DNA from: Saprospiraceae bacterium
GTDB lineage: Bacteria; Bacteroidota; Bacteroidia; Chitinophagales; Saprospiraceae
Direction of reading: 5' to 3'
Length of the DNA: 64,000 nt
NCBI GenBank assembly: GCA_016714985.1
Contig: JADKBS010000032.1
Location: 1 to 64,000, forward strand
In this document: one piece after another, positions 7,628-17,211 of the stretch
Numbering within the stretch: position 1 is the stretch's first letter
Layout of the letters: each line of letters opens with the position of its first letter
Made by a program: the position numbers and the translations under genes
Notes under the pieces: generated by a model
What the model was told of the DNA's origin: nothing
The model's input: only the letters and a program-made list of their open reading frames with translations
Databases searched by the model: none

Positions 7628-9886
7628 ATGACCATCATAAAAACATCCATAGGCCGTCGTTCCTTCATCAAATCAACGGCCCTCGCTGGCGGCGGCTTCA
7701 TGCTCGGCATCAGCTGGCTGGCGGCCTGCAAATCGGGCACGAAAGAGGCCGAGGCCCTGCTCACCATGCCCAAAGAATGGTTCGACCTGACGGGCTTTCT
7801 GAAAATCGGGGAGAACGGCGTAGTCACCATCCTATCGCCCAACCCGGAAATCGGGCAGAACGTGAAGACCTCCATGCCCATGATCGTGGCCGAGGAACTC
7901 GACTGCGACTGGAAAAACGTCATCGTGGAGCAGGCCCCGCTGAACACGGCCATCTTTACCCGTCAAATAGCAGGTGGCAGCGAGTCCATCAAGGAATCGT
8001 GGAAGCCGCTGCGCACGGCGGGTGCCGCTGCCCGACAGATGCTGCGGGAAGCCGCAGCCCAGGCCTGGCAAGTGCCCGTGGATGAAATCACCACCGAGGC
8101 AGGCGTTTTGAAGCATGAAAAAAGCGGCAAATCGGCGGGCTACGGCGAAATGGCTTCGGCTGCCGCCAAAATCGCCGTGCCGAAGGAGGTGAAAATGAAG
8201 GACGCCAAGGACTTCAAAATCATCGGAACGCCCCGCAAGAACGTGGACGGCCTGAAAATCGTGACCGGCCAGCCGCTTTACGGCTTCGACTACAAGCGGG
8301 AAGGCATGCTCATCGCCATGATTGCCAGCCCGCCCAGTTTTGGCATGAAGCTGAAATCGGTGGATGGTACGGCGGCCAAGGCCATGCCCGGCATCAAGGA
8401 CGTTTTCACCATCAAGGTGTACGAGGATAGCTATCAAAAACAGTGGTGCGACACCGAGGCTTTCAACGAGAAGGTCGTCGTGGTGGGCAATACCACTTGG
8501 GAGGTGATGCAGGCCAAGAAGGCGCTGAAAATCGAGTGGGAGCCATTCGCCAGCTACACGGAGAACGTGCAGGGCTGGGGCGGCCCACAGAAAGTGACCG
8601 TGCCAGGCGGCTTGGAGAACAGCGCCGACCAGCGCAAGAAAATGGCCGACCTCACCGCCAAACCAGCCAACGTGCTGCGCAAGGACGGTGACCCGGAGGC
8701 CGCTTTCAAGTCTGCTGCGCAAATTGTCGAGCGCACCTACACGGCCCCCTTCCTCGCCCACAACACGATGGAGCCGATGAACTTCTTCGCCCACGTGACC
8801 GCCGACAAGGCCGAACTCGTCGGGCCGATCCAGACGCCGGAGTTCATGGAACAGACGGTTTCAAAAAGGCTGGGCCTGCCAATTGACAAAATCGACATCC
8901 AAATGACCCGCATGGGCGGCGGCTTTGGGCGCAGGCTCTATGGGCACTTCCTGGTGGAGGCGGCCGTCATTTCAAAGCAGGTGAATGCGCCCGTGAAGCT
9001 CGTCTATAGCCGGGAGGACGACATGATGGCGGGCGTTTATCGCCCGGCCTACCACGTCACCTACAGGGCCGCATTGGATGCCAACAAGAACCTCGTCGGC
9101 TTCCACATCCGGGGTGGCGGCACCAGCGAAAGTCCCGTACACGCCAACCGCTTCCCCGCCGGGGCCGTGGACAACTACCTCGCTGAGGACTGGACGCTGA
9201 CCACCAACGTCAGCACGGGGGCATGGCGGGCACCGGGGTCGAACTTCATCGCCGGGGCCGAGCAGGCTTTCCTCGATGAACTGGCCGAAGTAATGGGCAA
9301 GGACCCAATCGAGTTCCGCCTCGAACTGTTCGACAAGGCCAAAAAAAGCCCTGTCGGTAAGGACAACGACTATGATGCCGACCGCTATGCCGGTGTCATA
9401 AGGGAGGTAAAGGAGAAATCAGGCTGGGCAAACCCGCCCGCTGGCGTCCATCGGGGTGTCTCCGCCTATTTCTGCCACAACAGCTACGTGGCCCAGGTAG
9501 TGGACATGGTGGTAGAGAACGGTAAGCCCGTCGTGCAGAAAATCCACGCCGCCGTTGACTGCGGCATCCTCGTGAACCCCATCGCTGCCACCAACCTCTG
9601 TGAGGGCGGCATGGTGGATGGCATGGGCCACGCACTTTACAGCGCCATGACCTTCAAAAACGGCACGCCGGAGCAAGTGAATTTCGACAAGTACCGACTC
9701 ATCCGCATGAGCGAGGCACCTAAGGCGATTGACGTCCACTTCGTGAAAAGCAACGCCGACCCCACGGGTCTCGGAGAGCCGTTGAACCCACCCATCATTG
9801 GTGCCGTGGCGAATGCGCTCTACAAGGCGACAGGGAAAAGGGTGTACGACCAGCCGTTTATGGGAGGGGCGGCGGTGTTGGGATGA
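7628..9886 (+). CDS. iorB: Molybdopterin-binding large subunit of isoquinoline 1-oxidoreductase/xanthine dehydrogenase-type enzyme, Tat-exported
   Basis: A 752-residue subunit. The N-terminus has a twin-arginine signal (GRRSFIKST, arginines at 10-11) followed by a hydrophobic stretch and a cysteine, so the complex is expected outside the cytoplasmic membrane. Molybdopterin-binding segments include GGGFGRRLYGHF and APGSNFIAGAEQAFLDELA. The motif GLGEPLNPPIIGAVANAL near the C-terminus carries the glutamate expected to act as base in hydroxylation. Two possible starts (7616, 7628) both lie in the heptamer array; 7628 places the RR motif normally. It works with the Fe-S subunit just upstream, hydroxylating an aldehyde or N-heterocycle of unknown identity. 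No XdhC maturation gene is adjacent. Confidence 0.88.
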   Translation: MTIIKTSIGRRSFIKSTALAGGGFMLGISWLAACKSGTKEAEALLTMPKEWFDLTGFLKIGENGVVTILSPNPEIGQNVKTSMPMIVAEELDCDWKNVIVEQAPLNTAIFTRQIAGGSESIKESWKPLRTAGAAARQMLREAAAQAWQVPVDEITTEAGVLKHEKSGKSAGYGEMASAAAKIAVPKEVKMKDAKDFKIIGTPRKNVDGLKIVTGQPLYGFDYKREGMLIAMIASPPSFGMKLKSVDGTAAKAMPGIKDVFTIKVYEDSYQKQWCDTEAFNEKVVVVGNTTWEVMQAKKALKIEWEPFASYTENVQGWGGPQKVTVPGGLENSADQRKKMADLTAKPANVLRKDGDPEAAFKSAAQIVERTYTAPFLAHNTMEPMNFFAHVTADKAELVGPIQTPEFMEQTVSKRLGLPIDKIDIQMTRMGGGFGRRLYGHFLVEAAVISKQVNAPVKLVYSREDDMMAGVYRPAYHVTYRAALDANKNLVGFHIRGGGTSESPVHANRFPAGAVDNYLAEDWTLTTNVSTGAWRAPGSNFIAGAEQAFLDELAEVMGKDPIEFRLELFDKAKKSPVGKDNDYDADRYAGVIREVKEKSGWANPPAGVHRGVSAYFCHNSYVAQVVDMVVENGKPVVQKIHAAVDCGILVNPIAATNLCEGGMVDGMGHALYSAMTFKNGTPEQVNFDKYRLIRMSEAPKAIDVHFVKSNADPTGLGEPLNPPIIGAVANALYKATGKRVYDQPFMGGAAVLG

Positions 9887-9888
9887 GG

Positions 9889-9921
9889 TGATTGCAGATT
9901 TGCGATTGCGGATTTCGGATT
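9889..9921. repeat. Degenerate 7-9-bp tandem array after the molybdoenzyme stop codon
   Basis: Repeated units of the type GATTGCGGATTT run from the stop codon of the large-subunit gene to the terminator stem. This is another of the boundary arrays of this window. Confidence 0.55.
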
Positions 9922-9925
9922 GGGG

Positions 9926-9968
9926 CAGTGGTGATACCTTTCTGGGAAGGTGTCACCACTGTTTTTTT
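9926..9968 (+). terminator. Intrinsic terminator of the molybdoenzyme operon
   Basis: A 15-16-bp stem (CAGTGGTGATACCTT / AAGGTGTCACCACTG, one mismatch) is followed by seven T residues, 40 bp after the stop codon. Confidence 0.9.
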
Positions 9969-10040
9969 AATACCAATCTTCTAAACAATGGTAAAATTAG
10001 GTGCTCTCAATGCTGTTAGCTACATTTACAAACAGTATTC

Positions 10041-10048
10041 TACCTTTG
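10041..10048 (+). promoter_or_regulatory. Candidate -7 box TACCTTTG
   Basis: An exact TAnnTTTG match to the Bacteroidota sigma-70 -7 element lies 85 bp upstream of the secreted FG-GAP gene. No clear -33 TTTG is seen at the expected distance, so this is only a candidate. Confidence 0.35.
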
Positions 10049-10133
10049 AATAACCTTCAGCCATAATTAATTGACTGTAATATGGCAAAAAATGAGTTAT
10101 GACACGGGTTTTGACAAACAACTATGACATCCT

Positions 10134-13100
10134 ATGAAATGTATTTTCTCTACGTTCCTTTATTTGCTTTTATTTCCTTTAGTTCTAGCTGCACAATACG
10201 GCAACTTAAACTATGTGGACTTTAAGTTCGGTTCGATATTGATTGATTTCGACGGTGATGGCGACTTGGATGTTTTTCCTTCGAGCAGCGGTTTTCCTAT
10301 TTATTGGGCAGAAAACCTTAACGGCGATTTCACTTATTTCAAATACAACAGCATTGAAAGACCCACCAATTGGACCAGCGACGACCCAATTATGGTGAAG
10401 ACTTATGCTGATTTTGACAATGATGGAACCATTGAATTTTAATTCCTATTCCTTTCGAGGATAGTGCTTTATTGATGAGGAACGGTACATCAGGCATACA
10501 GTGGAGCCAAGTGAGTTATGAATATACTTGGAAGAATGAGCCAATAGACATCGATAATGATGGTTTTCTCGACTTAGTTGATGTGCCTAGCAATGGGTTA
10601 GGGTTTAGTTGGTACAAGAACTTAGGCGGTAATGGATTCTCCACTACGATATCTGGTCAATTGGATAATGTCCGCCAAAGAGTGTTTGTGGACTACGATG
10701 GAGATGGCGATACCGACATCATTGATTCCAATAGCGGTGTTCATCTATACTTGAACAATGGTGCTGGTCAATTCACGGCACCACTACTTATTGCCAATGA
10801 ACCCGGAGGTTTGAGGGCCGCCGATTTTGACAATGATGGCGATATTGACTTGTTTTTTGGTTCCAGTGGGACATCTAAGATTTTAGAAAACCAAGGCAGC
10901 AACAGTTTTACTATTGCAGTGCAAAAACAAATACCGATAAATGGGAGCTTTTATGTCCAACTTAATGACTATGACTTGGACGGGTTTCTTGATGTCTGGT
11001 TTGGGGGAGAGAAACTCTACTATTGTAAATCCACAGGCCCCTTCAGCTTTGCTGACGCAATTAATGTTCAACAGTTTTCATACTCATCAGATAATCTATA
11101 TGACCTAGGCGACCTTGACGCAGATGGACTCCCTGACCTGTATTTCGGCGAAACCAATGGGCGATGGCGGAAAAATCTTGGCAACGGGACGTTTTCCCCG
11201 GATATTCCGCTTTGTACCAATATCATTCATAAAGGCATTGCCGATTTGGACCACGATGGCTACCTTGACGCTTATGGCTATTTGAAGGAAAACGATATTA
11301 ACCAGTTCGGCTATGCCAAGAACAATGGCGACCAGGCATACAAATGGATTCCGATTGCGGATTCCCTGCTCAACCCAAAGGCAGTGGACATGAATGCTGA
11401 CGGGTTGCTCGATATCGTAGCTGGTATTGGCCGTAATCAAATTGGTTCTTTTTATCCGAAGCGTATAGAAGTTTGGCTGAATGAAGGCCCCGCTAATTTT
11501 CCCACAAAATTGGTGCTGCCAAATAAACCTGCCAATTGGCTGGCTACCTTAGAAACCTTTACCGCAGATGCGGATGGAGATGGAGACACAGATATTTTTG
11601 CCTATATCAGCAAATCGGATGCTATCACCAAAAGGAACATCGCCTTGATGCTAAATGATGGCAATGGCCAACTCACGTTTCACGCCTACCTAAGTTCGAG
11701 CGACATCCTTTACCTTTGGGGAGCACATGTCCATGATTTTGATGGTGACGGAGACCCTGACGTCATCTTTAGCTATACCAATGAGGTTCGTTGGATGGAG
11801 AATTTGGGCAATAATAATTTCACGCCCATTAAGATGGCCTTAGACCTTGGTGATTTGGATTTTGGCACATTCTATTCCCTGGCAGATTTTGACAACGACG
11901 GGGTGGTTGACATCATTGGCGGGCCTACAACGTCTTTAAATATCGCTTACTGGAGATCCTTGGCAGGCGTAATCGATGGCCCACATGAACTGGATGCAGA
12001 AATTGAGTACCCATATAACTTAACCGTTGTAGATTTTGACCTCGATGGCGATAATGATATTATGTATGCAGTTTTGGATGAAGGCTTGTATGGTGATGAT
12101 TATTACTATATGTATTTGGCTGAAAACCTTGGCAATGAAAACTTTGCTCCAACTGATTATATTGATGTGAAATATCCAAGTGGATCATATTATGCACAAG
12201 AGGATATAGACGGTGATGGTGACAAAGACATAATACTATTTACGACGGGCATTGGCGATCAATCGCAATTGCGATGGTTCCCCAACTTGGCCGAAGACCA
12301 CTTCACCCTTAGAGGCCGTACTTTTTGGGACATGAACGGGAACGGTACCTTCGATGTGGGCGATTATCCGTTCACTAACCGTAAGGCCAAACTCTTTCCT
12401 CAAGGCCAACTCATTTATGCTAACATTGAGGGCAAGTTCCTAATACAGGGATCGACGGGCACCAACCACCTGACCACCGAACCTGATACCATCTGGCAAC
12501 TGACCACAACACCGGACACCTTTCAGATAGACCTGCCAAAGCCCCCCAACAGCGCATCAGAGTATATTTTCGGGTTCGAAGCCTTGACAGACACGCTTTT
12601 GGGTGAAGCATTTTTGCAAACCTCTAGCTTGCGATGCAATACCACGACCTCCCAGTGGGGCGGAGTCCTCAACAATGGTACTACCCTGATGAGCGGAACC
12701 GTCGCTTATACCCCCGATGCTAATGCAACATTGCACAGCTTTGACCCCTTGCCAAGCAGCGTCGCCAATGGCACCTATTTCTTTGACTTTGAAAACATAC
12801 CACCCGGCAGTTATTTTGTATTTAAAATGGCGCTAACGATGCCCGATGTCTCGTTTTGGATTCTGCGTTCGTGTTCAAGGTGCAAGCATACGTGGACAAT
12901 CCGCTTGGCTTACAGACTGACACCATCAACCATCAAATCTCTGGTACGCTGCTGTGTGCATTCGACCCTAACGACAAACTCGTTGAGCCAGCCGGGATTG
13001 GCTCCCACGGCCTCCTTGATGCAGCCCCAGACGTATTCACTTACACCATCCGTTTTCAAAATACAGGCAACGACCTGGCCTTCACGGTCACGCTCAAGGA

Positions 13101-14121
13101 TGAATTGCACCCTTTGCTCGATTGGAACAGTTTGCGACCATTGGCAGCAAGCCACCCTTACAATGTCAGCATTGATGCTGAGGGACTTATGGAGGTGAGG
13201 TTTGAAAACATCAACCTGCCTGACAGCACTACAAATTACACGGGCAGTCAAGGCTTCTTCATGTATGAAATAAAGCCGAGGGACGCATTGCCGATTGGCA
13301 GCATTGTCACGAATAGTGCTGGTATTTACTTTGACTTCAACCCACCTGTGCTCACCAACGAGGTTAAGAACCTAATTGGCTACGAACTGGACGTCGTTAT
13401 AATGGCAAATGGCTCCATTTTGTGCGACAGCAATGCCTTATTGTTGAATGCAGCGATTCATACCACCTTGGATTCATTTTCATATCATTGGGAAAAAGAT
13501 GGCGTGTGGGTATCTGGGGATTCCACGTTGGCCGTGAACGAGACAGGCCAATATGTCATCGTTGTGAACAGTTATGGAGTCATATTGACTGACACGATAG
13601 TCATAACACAAACCAACGACTTAATAGCCAGTTTCTCGACTGGCATTGATGGCAACGAAATCAGCTTCTTCAATGAGTCGGTCGGGGCTGATTCCTCGTT
13701 CTGGGATTTTGGCAATGGCCAGACCAGCAACAACGATTCCCCTCAATTGACATTGCTAACGGGGGTGGGCAGTCTTTACGTCTGTCTGACGGTCGTCAAT
13801 ACCTGTGGGACGCACCAAAACTGCCAGCATATAATATTGAGTGGTACAGCACCCAATGCCGGACAAATGGAAGTCTTGAGCATAAGCCCCAATCCCACCA
13901 AGGGGCTAGTGTCACTCCGATTGGCGCTTTCCAAAGAGGCGGAGATACAGCTATCATTGTTTGACATGCAGGGGCGTCACGCCGGCTTTGACAGGACATT
14001 GTTCTATACCAAAGGGATGGAAGATGTACTAATTGACCTGGACAGCCATCCAGCAGGGGTTTATTTGCTGAGAATACAAGTTGGTGATACCGTCGTTTGG
14101 AGGAAAATAGTGCATCAATGA
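10134..14121 (+). CDS. T9SS-secreted FG-GAP/VCBS repeat protein, two apparent frameshifts
   Basis: One gene of 1329 residues once two missing bases are restored, at the T-run 10437-10440 and the A-run 12824-12827. Reading then passes smoothly from EF to LIPIPFEDS and from YFVFK to NGANDARC. Residues 1-21 are a signal peptide (MKCIFSTFLYLLLFPLVLAA). Residues about 30-720 hold a dozen or more FG-GAP/VCBS units with calcium-type loops such as DFDGDGDLDVF and DYDGDGDTDI, expected to form a beta-propeller-like surface structure. A DUF7619-like domain follows (FDPNDKLVEP, FTYTIRFQNTGND), then a PKD-like segment (SFWDFGNGQTS), and the C-terminus is a type A T9SS sorting domain (ISPNPTKGLVSLRL, HPAGVYLLRI). 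The function beyond a cell-surface or secreted role is unknown. The breaks may be sequencing indels. Confidence 0.82.
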
Positions 14122-14295
14122 AAATCAACCTTTCAGCAATAGGCCTCATGTTGGAGAGATGCTAAATTAATTGCCGAAGTGCGTAGATTGGTATGAGCCA
14201 AATTACTTTATGCCCCTGCCTTCCATTTAAGCAAGCGTCACTGACACACCGTTGTCACTCAATCTCTTTTTCTTTGCACCCAAAAAAACGCCACC

Positions 14296-14700
14296 ATGCA
14301 CACCACCAACTACTTCAACACCTTCATCGAAATAGCCGAGGACTGCCCCATCAGCGCTGCCGAGGTGCCGCCCCAGAAGGGCGAGGCCAAGTCGGTGGCC
14401 AACCTGCAATTCGAGCTAATCGAGCAGCATCCCTACCAGTACACCTCTGATGACGTGATTTTTGGCATCCATGCGCTGCGCAATGGACTGCCCAACAACG
14501 AGGCTGAACGGGCGGCTTTTTTCTCCAAAGGCCAAGCCTGCCTGCGCTCCTCGCCGTTGGGCAAGCGCTATGCTTGGGGCATTCACCACGATGCTGAGGG
14601 GAAAGTGGCTATATACCCAGCCGGGTCGGAGGAGTACCAGCGACTGGCGGCTGACCCTAACTTGAAGCACACCAAGGCCATGCGCTCGAAGCGGGCTTGA
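14296..14700 (+). CDS. DUF6157 family protein
   Basis: A 134-residue soluble protein. The opening MHTTNYFNTFIEIAEDCP, the motif YTSDDVIFGIHA and the basic ending KHTKAMRSKRA are typical of DUF6157, which has no known function. No signal peptide or membrane segment is seen. It precedes the DGPF gene on the same strand by 150 bp. The spacer 14122-14295 shows no gene. Confidence 0.78.
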   Translation: MHTTNYFNTFIEIAEDCPISAAEVPPQKGEAKSVANLQFELIEQHPYQYTSDDVIFGIHALRNGLPNNEAERAAFFSKGQACLRSSPLGKRYAWGIHHDAEGKVAIYPAGSEEYQRLAADPNLKHTKAMRSKRA

Positions 14701-14851
14701 GTTCCACTCATTTCCCATTTTTGCCTTCCCATATTTTTTTCAATAAATTCTCCGCCCTTTGTCCGACCTCGTGCAACCCGTTCGTCAGCGGGTTGTGTTT
14801 TGATTCTGAAACACGATGAACCAAATTTTTTCACTCAAAATTTAAGTAAAA

Positions 14852-15205
14852 ATGGACAAGTACATGTTATTGTTTCGCACCGATTCAAACGTTGAAGACC
14901 TTTACGCCAATATGTCGCCGGAGGAGATGGAGGCAGAATTGGGCAAGTGGAACACATGGATTGGCGGTATTGCTGCCCAAGGCAAATTTGAAGGCTCGGA
15001 GGCGCTACAGCCTACCGGCAAAATCGTGACTGGTTCCAAGCTAGTGGTGTCAGATGGCCCCTATGTCGAGAGCAAGGAAATGGTCAGTGGCTACCTTATA
15101 CTCAAAGCCGATAGCATAGAGGAAGCCATCGAACTATCGCAGGGCTGCCCCATCTACGACCTTGAAGGCATCGTGGAAGTGCGGCAGATTCAGGTTTTTG
15201 GGTAG
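14852..15205 (+). CDS. YciI-like DGPF-domain protein
   Basis: A 117-residue protein of the YCII-related family. The hallmark SDGPYVESKE lies near residue 70, and AIELSQGCPIY and VEVRQI follow as usual. DGPF-domain proteins are characteristically encoded next to ECF42-type sigma factors, and such a sigma factor lies 0.6 kb downstream on the same strand. Here a four-helix-bundle gene and repeat arrays separate the two. The molecular role of DGPF proteins is not settled. The stop codon is the first base-triplet of a GGTCATT heptamer array. Confidence 0.88.
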   Translation: MDKYMLLFRTDSNVEDLYANMSPEEMEAELGKWNTWIGGIAAQGKFEGSEALQPTGKIVTGSKLVVSDGPYVESKEMVSGYLILKADSIEEAIELSQGCPIYDLEGIVEVRQIQVFG

Positions 15206-15262
15206 TCATTGGTCATTGAGGTCATTGGTCATTGAGGTCATTGGGGGTCATTGGTCATTGGG
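15203..15262. repeat. GGTCATT-type heptamer array, left of the four-helix-bundle gene
   Basis: About seven copies of TCATTGG/TCATTGAGG in one orientation, starting in the stop codon of the DGPF gene. With 15735-15822 in the opposite orientation it frames the four-helix-bundle gene. A weaker remnant (GGCCAATGACTAAAATGAC) lies at 15339-15357, at the start of that gene. The rest of 15263-15338 shows nothing recognisable. Confidence 0.85.
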
Positions 15263-15364
15263 ATGTTTCAATTTATGAAAAATAGTATTTGCATAAATTG
15301 CAGCAATCGCATTGTTTTGTGATTCCATTGACCCTAATGGCCAATGACTAAAATGACAAATACT

Positions 15365-15745
15365 ATGAGCTACTTACCACTTGACGAAATCGAGGTTTAT
15401 CAAATGGTAATGGATATAGGGGATGATGTTTGGGAGATTGTCATCGGCTGGGACTACTTTCTAAAGGATACTATTGGCAAGCAATTCTGTCGTTCAGCAG
15501 ATTCAATTTCAGCCAATATAGCAGAGGGTTATGGACGATTTCACTATAATGAAAACCGTAATTTCTGCTTCTATGCGAGAGGCTCATTGCTCGAATCAAA
15601 AACATGGCTAAAAAAAGCGCATAAGCGAAAAATTATCTCAGATGATGTTTACTCAGCCATTTTGGAGAAACTTTCAAGATGCCATCTAAAACTCAATAAA
15701 TACATCAAGACCATTGGCAAAACCCCACCCAAAAATGACAAATGA
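15365..15745 (+). CDS. Four-helix-bundle protein (23S rRNA intervening-sequence protein/Avd-like family)
   Basis: A 126-residue protein beginning MSYLPLDEIEVYQM; in-frame ATGs at 15344 and 15353 come from the repeat. The core DTIGKQFCRSADSISANIAEG is the signature of the S23/IVP four-helix-bundle family, followed by the usual long amphipathic helices and LNKYIKTIGK at the end. Members form pentameric bundles, related to the Avd protein of diversity-generating retroelements; the cellular role of stand-alone copies is unknown. No reverse transcriptase or variable repeat is nearby. Both ends run into heptamer arrays of opposite orientation, and its last codons are part of the array. It separates a DGPF gene from its expected sigma-factor partner, which suggests insertion. 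Confidence 0.87.
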   Translation: MSYLPLDEIEVYQMVMDIGDDVWEIVIGWDYFLKDTIGKQFCRSADSISANIAEGYGRFHYNENRNFCFYARGSLLESKTWLKKAHKRKIISDDVYSAILEKLSRCHLKLNKYIKTIGKTPPKNDK

Positions 15746-15822
15746 CCCTAATGACCCTAATGACCAATGACCAATGACCAATGACCAATGACCAATGACC
15801 AATGACCCAATGACCATTGACC
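15735..15822. repeat. AATGACC heptamer array, right of the four-helix-bundle gene
   Basis: About eleven copies of AATGACC and near variants (AATGACCCT at the left end, perfect in the middle), in inverted orientation relative to 15203-15262. The array overlaps the stop of the four-helix-bundle gene and supplies the start codon of the sigma factor. Because the unit is 7 bp and contains TGA, every reading frame stops within three units. Confidence 0.9.
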
Positions 15823-17048
15823 ATCTCTTCCGGCACGAGTCGGGAAAGATGCTTGCCGTGTTGGTGAAGCTGTTTGGCCTCCAACAGGCCGAGGTAGCGG
15901 AGGACATCGTGCAGGAGACCCTGTTGGCAGCCATGCAAACCTGGAAGCTAAAAGGCATGCCTGACGACCCAAGGGCCTGGCTCTACCGAACTGCCAAGAA
16001 CCGGACCATTGATTTTTTGCGCCGGGAGCGCAATTTCCGGGACAACATTGCTCCAAGTTTTGCGCAGCAAAGCCTCCTGAACGCAGCGCCGACCCAGTGG
16101 ATGGACAGCTTTTTCTTTGATGACGAAATCGAGGACGCACAACTCCGCATGGTCTTTGCCTGCTGCCACCCGGCCATCCCCGTAGAGGCGCAACTGTCGC
16201 TGGTGCTGCGCAGCCTGTGCGGACTTAGCAACCGAGAGATAGCCGCAGCCTTCCTCTTGCCGGAGGAGACCGTTGCGAAGCGCCTGTACCGGGCCAAGGA
16301 AAAAATCCGGGAAGAAAACCTGCGGCTGGAAGTGCCACATGGCGAGCAGCTGACGCCCCGACTGGACGCCGTGCTGCAAGCGGTTTACCTGCTGTTCAAC
16401 GAGGGCTACAAGTCCGCCACCACCGACGCCATCATCCGACCTGACCTCTGCGAAGAGGCCCTACGCCTCAGCCAACTCCTGGCAAAGCACCCTTTCACCA
16501 ACTTGCCCAAGACCCATGCCCTGCTGGCGCTGATGTGCTTCCACGCCGCCCGTTTCGCCGCCCGCATGGACGAGGATGGCGGCATCGTCCTGCTGGAAGA
16601 TCAAGACCGCAGCCAATGGAATCGCCGATTGATAGGGCTTGGCTATATGCACCTGCGTGACGCCTCCGCCGGGAACGTCATCAGCGAATACCACCTCGAA
16701 GCGGCCATTGCCTCCTACCATGCCTCCTCGCCGAGCTTCGGCCAAACGAACTGGAAAGGCATTTTTTACTGCTATGATTTGCTGCTGAAAACAAACCCAT
16801 CGCCGATGGTGGCCATGAACAGGGCCATCGCCTTGGGATATGCCGATGGCTCAAAGGCAGGCATTGAAGCATTGCTAAAGCTGGCAGGCTTGGAAAAGAA
16901 CCACTTCTACCACGCCGCATTGGGCGATTTTTGGGCAAAAAACGGGGACTCCAACAAGGCAAGGGATTGTTACGAAAAAGCCTTGCAGTTGGCACAATTG
17001 CCCGCTGAGCGGAAGGTGATGAAGGGGAAAATCGGGAAGTTGGCGTGA
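15810..17048 (+). CDS. ECF42-type RNA polymerase sigma factor with C-terminal TPR extension (DUF6596)
   Basis: A 412-residue protein. Residues about 5-75 are sigma region 2 (DIVQETLLAAMQTW, DPRAWLYRTAKNRTIDFLRR) and about 110-165 are region 4 (LSNREIAAAFLLPEETVAKRLYRAKEKIR). The long C-terminal extension contains the ECF42 hallmark LLFNEGY and helical TPR-like repeats to the end. By family knowledge the extension modulates sigma activity, and there is no separate anti-sigma gene; none is seen here. The DGPF protein upstream is the expected partner. Two starts (15795, 15810) both lie in the heptamer array; 15810 gives MTIDHLFRHESGKM, matching relatives. No Shine-Dalgarno is visible. Confidence 0.9.
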   Translation: MTIDHLFRHESGKMLAVLVKLFGLQQAEVAEDIVQETLLAAMQTWKLKGMPDDPRAWLYRTAKNRTIDFLRRERNFRDNIAPSFAQQSLLNAAPTQWMDSFFFDDEIEDAQLRMVFACCHPAIPVEAQLSLVLRSLCGLSNREIAAAFLLPEETVAKRLYRAKEKIREENLRLEVPHGEQLTPRLDAVLQAVYLLFNEGYKSATTDAIIRPDLCEEALRLSQLLAKHPFTNLPKTHALLALMCFHAARFAARMDEDGGIVLLEDQDRSQWNRRLIGLGYMHLRDASAGNVISEYHLEAAIASYHASSPSFGQTNWKGIFYCYDLLLKTNPSPMVAMNRAIALGYADGSKAGIEALLKLAGLEKNHFYHAALGDFWAKNGDSNKARDCYEKALQLAQLPAERKVMKGKIGKLA

Positions 17049-17156
17049 AAAATTGCACTATTTTCCTGGAGGATTTGGACAAACTCAAAAAGGCGGGGGT
17101 TCGGCATCGTGATGTGAGGCATGCAAGGGTTGTTCACCAAAAATTACTTGTCAATT

Positions 17157-17178
17157 TTGCGGTTGCACCCTACCGCAA
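17157..17178. promoter_or_regulatory. Candidate operator palindrome upstream of ada
   Basis: TTGCGGT and ACCGCAA form a perfect 7-bp inverted repeat with an 8-bp spacer, 34 bp before the ada start. The position suits a regulator site. It does not match the E. coli Ada box clearly, so the binding protein is unknown. Confidence 0.35.
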
Positions 17179-17211
17179 CTTTCCCCCAATTTTGCCCATA
17201 AAAAAAGCACC

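Noticed and set aside
15735..15822. Phase-variable translation switch of the sigma factor by heptamer copy number
   Set aside because: A 7-bp unit would shift the frame, but every frame in the array meets TGA within three units, so translation cannot run through it. Copy number should not change the reading frame of the gene, only the distance to the promoter.
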